From: Paenibacillus eucommiae
GTDB taxonomy: Bacteria > Bacillota > Bacilli > Paenibacillales > NBRC-103111
Length of the DNA: 64,000 bases
Direction of reading: 5' to 3'
NCBI RefSeq assembly: GCF_017874215.1
Contig: NZ_JAGGLB010000034.1
Span: 35,892 to 99,891, forward strand
Shown: positions 59,551 to 64,000 of the stretch, piece after piece
Numbering within the stretch: position 1 is the first letter of the stretch
Layout: every line of letters starts with the position of its first letter
Position numbers and translations under genes: made by a program
The notes under the pieces: generated by a model
Seen by the model: the letters and a program-made list of their open reading frames with translations, nothing else
Databases searched by the model: none
Told to the model about the DNA's origin: nothing

Positions 59551-59725
59551 CAAAAAAATAGGACGAAATCCTCTTTTACATCATGTATCAGTAATTGGTA
59601 AAATTAGCACATGAAATAGCAAGGGAACAGCCCTGATACTATCATAGCTGGTTGTGCTGATGATAGGCTTGCGCTGTACTCACAATATGACTAGATAAGG
59701 GTTGCTAGAAACTGGAGGAATGTGT

Positions 59726-60709
59726 ATGAAGATAAAAGTATCTAAGAGATTGGAAACCCATATGCTGCCCAACCAAATATGTGACAACGATTATCAATAC
59801 TTTATCCTTGAACCGAATGGAAGATGCTTGCTTTATAATCGAAGCCTTTCATTGGTAAAGATATTGGATGTATCGATAATGAAAACAGAGAAATCTTGGG
59901 AGACAAATTATCCGTATCACATTGATTTATCAAATAAATGGATATGCTTATATGGGGAAACGGGATTACAAATATATGATTTTGAAGGAAGAGAACTCTA
60001 CGCGTTACAACAAAGTGTGCTGGCTATTTCTACTGCCCCGGATGGTTTCATATGGTTGGCAATCAATGTCGATAGCAAGCAGGTGGAGTGTAGATTAATC
60101 AATATTACCACAAAGAAAAGGGCTTCAGTTTACTTGAATGACCCTATGGCGGGCATGGTGCCAGATGGAGAACATGCCGTTGAGATTTTGGGGATACCTG
60201 GAATAATAGATGAGGTCTGTTTATGTCTTAGTGATGCTCAATGCAGCATAAAAACATATTGTATAATAGAAAACAATGGACAACTTGAGATTTTTAGAGA
60301 ACTTGAGGATGATTTTTATCCACTGTGTTTTTCCGACAATGGTCTGCAAGTGTTAACCAGAACTTTTGGAGATTTTGATGGTGTATTCAGGGTTTATTCG
60401 ATTCCAGAATGGAAGGTTGTGGGGGAAGTAAATTTCCCCGATGAAGAATCCATGTTTTCTATGACTGGATTTTACTTAAACGAACATACGGCTTTGATTT
60501 ATGAGGAAAATATAGAGGAATACTGTTGCCTGAACGTCGATAGTATGCAGTTGGAAAAACTGGAAATAGACTGGAATGGATATGACAAAGGTATCAATGA
60601 TGAGATTTTAAACGACTATCAGATTTTCAAGAGTGGAAATGAACTTTTTATACGAGTAAAATACCCTAACGAAGAAGGTTGGTATTATTGGGTTGAAAAG
60701 TCCGCGTAA
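59726..60709 (+). CDS. unrecognised 327-residue protein, propeller-like
   Basis: ATG 59726 with GGAGG seven bases upstream. Beta-rich with irregular ~45-residue repeats (NDYQYFILEPNGRCLLYNRS, LSNKWICLYGETGLQIYDFE, ISTAPDGFIWLAINVD, SDNGLQVLTRTFGDFDGVFR), suggesting a beta-propeller. No signal peptide, no enzyme motif. Single gene behind a family C element with its own terminator overlapping the stop codon. Confidence 0.75.
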   Translation: MKIKVSKRLETHMLPNQICDNDYQYFILEPNGRCLLYNRSLSLVKILDVSIMKTEKSWETNYPYHIDLSNKWICLYGETGLQIYDFEGRELYALQQSVLAISTAPDGFIWLAINVDSKQVECRLINITTKKRASVYLNDPMAGMVPDGEHAVEILGIPGIIDEVCLCLSDAQCSIKTYCIIENNGQLEIFRELEDDFYPLCFSDNGLQVLTRTFGDFDGVFRVYSIPEWKVVGEVNFPDEESMFSMTGFYLNEHTALIYEENIEEYCCLNVDSMQLEKLEIDWNGYDKGINDEILNDYQIFKSGNELFIRVKYPNEEGWYYWVEKSA

Positions 60710-60723
60710 AGCGGGCTTTTTTT
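60697..60723 (+). terminator. terminator overlapping stop codon
   Basis: AAGTCCGC-GTAAA-GCGGGCTTTTTTT: the TAA stop (60,707-60,709) lies in the hairpin loop. Confidence 0.85.
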
Positions 60724-60906
60724 AAAATCGGAAGAGATTGTCCGATGTCCACGGATTTTTTTTGACGTTCCACTGCTAAGCTTTCGGGATATCAAGTGTT
60801 TTCCAATGATTTGGCATTTCATGCATGACGAGTTTCATATGAATTTGTTCTGGAACCCCCAAGAGTTAAAATTATTTTGAACAGATAAAATTATCGGGAG
60901 GCACAT

Positions 60907-61482
60907 ATGCGAGATATAGATTACAGCAATTATTATTGGCAAGATGATGAAGTTAGATTGCGTTCCATATAGGCTGAAGATTGGGAAAGTTGTTACATAA
61001 GCGGATATGATACTCCTGCACGTCGTCTTTTAGAATGTGCTATTGAATTACCACCTACAATTTCAGGGGCAAAAAAATTCACAGAGGAAAATGCTGATTT
61101 TTCTTCAACTAATAGACGAAAAATGTTTACTATTGAAAATTTGAACGGAGAAAGTATAGGTGGTATCAATTTAAACAGTATCGACGAGAGAAATGGAACA
61201 TTTAGTATAGGTATAGTGATTGATAAACAGTACCGTGGTAAGGGGTATGGTACAAGGGCTATGAAAATTCTCTTAAAGTATGCTTTCTTTGAACGAAGAC
61301 TTAATAAATTCAATGACTATGTTCTTGAAGGAAATGAAGTTTCTGCGAAGATGATGAAGAAACTCGGCTGTGTTCAAGAAGGTATACGTCGACAGGTCGT
61401 GTATATAAATGGCCAATATTTAGATTTTATTTTGTTTGGTTTAACTAAAGATGAATTTATTGAGAAGCAAAAAGTGGATTGA
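60907..61482 (+). pseudogene. RimJ/RimL-type GNAT with early in-frame TAG
   Basis: ATG 60907 (GGGAGGC upstream) opens RDIDYSNYYWQDDEVRLRSI, then TAG at 60,970-60,972 where CAG/GAG/AAG is expected, and continues in the same frame AEDWESCYISGYDTP to the end. The GNAT core is intact: GIVIDKQYRGKGYGTRAMKI is the acetyl-CoA loop, ALEGNEVSAKMMKKLGC-type segment present (VLEGNEVSAKMMKKLGC). One nonsense change; a shorter product from a downstream start (ATG 61123) would lack the first strands. Confidence 0.8.
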
Positions 61483-61490
61483 GAATTGCC

Positions 61491-61562
61491 ACTAGCGGGA
61501 CACGATAGTTGAGGAGCTTGCATTGCCGCAGCTCCTTTTTCGTTTATTAAACTAACGGGCAG
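61491..61562 (+). repeat. family C element, best complete copy
   Basis: Left core ACTAGCGGGACACGATAG, hairpin GAGGAGCTTGCATTGCCGCAGCTCC with TTTTT, then TTTATTAAACTAACGGGCAG. Direct repeats of the core flank the terminator hairpin. It starts 10 bases after the GNAT stop. Confidence 0.92.
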
Positions 61563-61659
61563 ATTTGTTGAATTAAGATATGTTTTTGAATGAATTTCTG
61601 CTACGATTTAACGATAGCATTTATTACCATATTGATTGATGGCGAGGGGGCTGTTATTT

Positions 61660-62280
61660 TTGGACAGTGAAAAAATAAAATTTCACAATCTCCATTTACC
61701 AAATGAGGTACGAGTGTTTCAAATTCCTAAAACTAATATTCGAGTGTGGAATGAAAAAGTAATGGTTTACGAAGTTAAAATTGATGATGCGATTGGTGGG
61801 AATTTCACTTTTAGGCATTATTCATTTTATGATAAATGGTTTGAAATAAACATTACTCTTGATGCAAGTGGTAAATTGATTACTGAACCAGGACCAATTG
61901 ATTGGAGCTTTAACTGTGATATATGTACGCCTTGTTTTAGTAAAGGGACTAATTTTTTTAATTTAGATTTGGAATTAGACATCTTAGTTAGTAATGACGG
62001 CAAAGAATATGTAGTTATTGACGAAGACGATTTTGAAAATGTAATTAGTCAGGGACTCCTAACTGTAAACGAACGTATTGGAGCAAGAAAAGGACTTGAA
62101 AACTTAATTCAATTGATATTATCAGGAAATCTAATTTCATATTTGGAGGGCATTTGTTCTTTTACAGATTTAATCAGTTTATCCGACCCAATCCCATACA
62201 ATAAATTGCAATTATCTGAAGTATCTTTATTAAATATGTCTGAAAGAGAAAGTTATTACGGTAAAGAGCTTGAGAGCTAA
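61660..62280 (+). CDS. DUF402-type protein
   Basis: 206 residues. Central DUF402 signature: FRHYSFYDKWFEINITLDAS, PGPIDWSFNCDICTPCF, VDEDDFE-like VVIDEDDFENV. DUF402 proteins include nucleoside diphosphate phosphatase-like and FomD enzymes with carboxylates binding metal; the acidic DE-D-FE set is present. I chose TTG 61660 (GAGGGGG nine bases upstream) over ATG 61639. Single gene between complete family C elements. Substrate unknown. Confidence 0.78.
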   Translation: MDSEKIKFHNLHLPNEVRVFQIPKTNIRVWNEKVMVYEVKIDDAIGGNFTFRHYSFYDKWFEINITLDASGKLITEPGPIDWSFNCDICTPCFSKGTNFFNLDLELDILVSNDGKEYVVIDEDDFENVISQGLLTVNERIGARKGLENLIQLILSGNLISYLEGICSFTDLISLSDPIPYNKLQLSEVSLLNMSERESYYGKELES

Positions 62281-62299
62281 GAAGGAATTCCTATTGTGG

Positions 62300-62370
62300 T
62301 ATCGGATACGATAGTTGAGGAGCTTGTATTGCCGCCGCTCCTTTTTCATTTATTAAGCTAACGGGCAGGA
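62300..62370 (+). repeat. family C element, complete copy
   Basis: GGATACGATAGTTGAGGAGC, TTGTATTGCCGCCGCTCC hairpin with TTTTT, then ATTTATTAAGCTAACGGGCA. Left core is degraded (GTATCGGATACG). 72% or more of positions appear shared with the copy at 61,491 by eye. Confidence 0.9.
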
Positions 62371-62487
62371 TACTTCAAGCGATAAGGTGTCAATTGACGT
62401 GGGAACGTATGGTCGATATGCTGGTTATAAGTTCCATATAACATAGTAACTCTTAATTATCTCTGAGGAGGGATGGTCCAAGTGTTT

Positions 62488-62933
62488 ATGTGTGAAGTGT
62501 TGAGAAAGAGGAGTATGAGGCTGGCGGGATTAAGTTTCTCCGGCCCGTTGTCGGAGTTTCCGGATGCGTGCGTAAGAGTGGAATTGGAACTTTATAAAAG
62601 GAAACAAGATTTTACGCAATTAAGAAGTCCGCATATCTGTTACAGCCCACATTACGAAAAAGGGAATCTCGGCACCTACTGGGCTTGCTTCGAGGTGGAA
62701 AATTCGGCGGCGATACCGCACGGAATAACAGCATTTGAGTACCTCAACAGAAGTATGCGAAGGTGATTTGTGATGGTAATTCCATAACGGAAGCTTATCA
62801 ATGGATTTATAAATGGATCGAGGAGAATGGTAATCAACGAAAATCGGACGTATACGAGATTGAATGTTATTACAAGAGCATCGATAATGATGCTGTAGAA
62901 GAAAAAGTCGAGATCTGGGTGCCGATTGCATAG
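62488..62933 (+). pseudogene. GyrI-like/effector-binding-domain protein, frameshifted
   Basis: First part (LRKRSMRLAGLSFSGPLSEF, YSPHYEKGNLGTYWACFEVE) breaks at about 62,739 where a G appears to be missing (GAGTACC for GAGGTACC). In the next frame it continues QKYAKVICDGNSITEAYQWI, YKWIEENG, YEIECYYKS and EEKVEIWVPIA, the normal end of AraC effector-binding/GyrI-like proteins. Otherwise complete. Would bind a small ligand if repaired. Confidence 0.78.
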
Positions 62934-62948
62934 AGAATAATTGCATAA

Positions 62949-62970
62949 TTACGCTAACGGGACACGATTC
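62949..62970 (+). repeat. family C core, ATTACGCTAACGGGACACGAT
   Basis: Core of the left type (GGGACACGAT) 16 bases after the stop of the GyrI-like pseudogene and 28 bases before the phosphatase gene; no hairpin. Confidence 0.8.
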
Positions 62971-62997
62971 AAAAGTTGCAAAGGGAGTGATATCCAA

Positions 62998-63498
62998 ATG
63001 AAGCTATATCTATTTCGTCACGGGGAATATGATCGCAACAGTCAACTGGTTAACGTCCGTGGAATTTTCGATCCTCCGTTAAGCTCCAATGGGAGAGTTC
63101 AAGCCGGAGCGCTTGAGTCCCGGCTTCAGGGCATTTCGTTTGCCCGACTTTATTCGAGCGATTTCACCAGGGCACTGGAGACGGCGGCATTATTAGAGCA
63201 TCCGCTGAAGTGCGAGACACGGGCCGAGCCGGCTTTGCGAGAAATCTTCTCCACCTTTTCCGAAGATCAAGTCGAAGCCGCTGTGGAATCGCTCCTGAGC
63301 TTTTTACGTAGCATCCCGGATGAGGCGGGACATGATGTCGCGCTGGTCACGCATGGTACTCTGATTCAATATTTAGTCTGCTATGTATTAGGGATGGAGA
63401 GAACAAAACGCGTCAAGATTGGGCCTGTCAAGGAATGCGGCATCACGGTGCTGCAGCGGGAAAACGATATCTTTAAACTACTCAGCTACAACGCATAA
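62998..63498 (+). CDS. histidine phosphatase (phosphoglycerate mutase-like)
   Basis: 166 residues. Phosphohistidine motif LYLFRHGEYD (His8), second RALETAALL arm, Glu in LREIFSTF, and second catalytic His in ALVTHGTLIQYL. Small member of the family, cytoplasmic. ATG 62998 with AAGGGAG. Could act on sugar phosphates or phospho-metabolites; not specific. Single gene behind a family C core. Confidence 0.92.
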   Translation: MKLYLFRHGEYDRNSQLVNVRGIFDPPLSSNGRVQAGALESRLQGISFARLYSSDFTRALETAALLEHPLKCETRAEPALREIFSTFSEDQVEAAVESLLSFLRSIPDEAGHDVALVTHGTLIQYLVCYVLGMERTKRVKIGPVKECGITVLQRENDIFKLLSYNA

Positions 63499-63549
63499 GC
63501 TACTGCAGACAAGAGGCAAATGGTTGAATGGGAAATGTAGCGAGATAAA

Positions 63550-63580
63550 GAACGAGGCTGGCGACATGATAGGCAGCCTC
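63550..63580 (+). terminator. terminator after the histidine phosphatase
   Basis: ACGAGGCTGGC-GACATGATAG-GCAGCCTCGTTTT hairpin. Similar in role and sequence style to the hairpin at 54,622 (GACATGAACGGCAG). Confidence 0.85.
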
Positions 63581-63656
63581 GTTTTGCCAACATCATATTC
63601 CAAACTGGTAAAAAATACTCCAGATAGTTCCACTTAGAATCCTTTGTGGGACGAGT

Positions 63657-63834
63657 TCATTCCGCTAACGGGACACGATAGCTAAGGAGTTGCTACGCAG
63701 CAACTCTTTTTTCGTACTGGTAACATCCCATTAAGCTAACGAGGAACGATAGTTGAATCTACTCATACACCGCGGCAGCCGGCCATACGATCGGCTGCCG
63801 TTGTTCGTTGAAGTAACGGGCAGGATACTGAAAT
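63657..63834 (+). repeat. three tandem family C cores with two hairpins, no gene
   Basis: Cores at 63,663-63,681 (GCTAACGGGACACGATAG), 63,731-63,752 (TTAAGCTAACGAGGAACGAT) and 63,811-63,825 (AAGTAACGGGCAGG). Between them lie AGGAGTTGCTACGCAGCAACTCTTTTTT-type hairpin (63,686-63,712) and GGCAGCCGGCC..GATCGGCTGCC (63,774-63,800). No gene lies between, so these are gene-less units in tandem. Confidence 0.88.
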
Positions 63835-63936
63835 TATATCTTCATTCCCTATCATTTCAAGATAATGTAGTGACGTAGGCACCCCTCAAAAATCCACCTT
63901 CTTTATTAAATCTTTCGTTTGTATCCTCTTAATTAC

Positions 63937-63965
63937 TTGACAAAAGGTAACTAGTTAGATATTTT
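63937..63965 (+). promoter_or_regulatory. sigma-A promoter for a gene beyond the window
   Basis: TTGACA (63,937-63,942), 17-base spacer, TATTTT (63,960-63,965). A similar motif occurs twice, GGTAACTAGTTAGATA and CATAACCAGTTATCTA, overlapping and following the -10, which suggests a MarR- or TetR-type autorepressor site. GTGGGGGTGG at the end looks like the ribosome site of a gene starting just outside. Confidence 0.65.
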
Positions 63966-64000
63966 AATACATAACCAGTTATCTATTGTGGGGGTGGAAA

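Noticed and set aside
40628..63834. Canonical integron attC sites
   Set aside because: The CTAACGGG core does not fit the RYYYAAC/GTTRRRY pairing of attC sites, hairpins are terminator-like, and no intI gene is in the window. Only an integron-like organisation is proposed.
1..64000. tRNA, rRNA, riboswitch or complete IS element
   Set aside because: No cloverleaf, rRNA-like, T-box or known riboswitch sequence and no transposase frame was recognised by reading; this cannot exclude divergent RNAs.

Overview
The window looks like the chromosome of a spore-forming, AT-leaning Firmicute, most likely Paenibacillus or a close relative. Evidence for this: strong GGAGG ribosome binding sites with frequent TTG and GTG starts; TATAAT/TTGACA-type promoters; a collagen-like exosporium-type protein; DUF3231, DUF1877, DUF4259 and YvbH-like genes typical of Bacillales; and a linearmycin-resistance-like ABC/two-component locus. 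There are no rRNA or tRNA genes, no CRISPR array and no complete insertion sequence. It is an accessory-rich, decaying stretch: many stand-alone enzymes (methyltransferases, VOC proteins, alpha/beta hydrolases, GNATs), at least a dozen gene remnants, and three families of dispersed repeats.

Layout. 0-5 kb: 3' part of a DHA2 drug exporter, a methyltransferase, arylamine N-acetyltransferase, FMN reductase and a class C beta-lactamase-like hydrolase. 5-9 kb: remnants, a HigBA-like toxin-antitoxin pair with its operator on the promoter, and a sigma factor fused to DUF1835. 9.6-15.7 kb: SUFU protein and unknown neighbours, a TerD-type protein, a YvbH-like PH protein, GNAT and HAD enzymes. 15.7-18.7 kb: WYL regulator divergent from a VOC protein, YdeI family, WYL remnant. 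18.7-24.5 kb: orphan phage-type tail spike and fibronectin/chitobiase-repeat protein with phage remnants. 24.8-26.9 kb: two membrane proteins and an orphan LacI regulator. 26.9-33.8 kb: an export operon (ATPase, lipoprotein adaptor, large FtsX-type permease, second ATPase with an AbrB-like tail, lipoprotein). 34.4-39.6 kb: response regulator, histidine kinase, ATPase and two ABC-2 permeases. 39.6-42.8 kb: HEAT-repeat protein, methyltransferase, MenG paralogue. 43-49.4 kb: the most interesting locus (below). 49.6-64 kb: mostly short single-gene units separated by repeat family C, plus a minus-strand spore-surface-like group at 56.7-58.8 kb.

Best candidate for an undescribed system is 42,970-49,365: a P-loop (STAND/NB-ARC-like) LuxR regulator, a small unlisted 53-residue precursor with a double-glycine leader, a terminator hairpin, a cytoplasmic parvulin-like prolyl isomerase, and a 1015-residue transporter joining two cyclic-nucleotide-type sensor domains, a C39 leader peptidase, and an ABC exporter. 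No recognisable modifying enzyme is present. It reads as a regulated peptide production and export system with a built-in sensor.

Three repeat families stand out. Family A is a near-perfect 25-bp palindrome (AACGATG arms) in clusters of two to four. Family B is a ~230-bp giant hairpin whose arms differ between copies but still pair; A often lies directly before B. Family C has an intrinsic-terminator hairpin followed by a conserved CTAACGGGCAG core. About 18 cores, all in the same orientation, are nearly all in 40-64 kb and many directly precede one short plus-strand gene, which resembles a gene-cassette array although the sites are not canonical integron attC sites.
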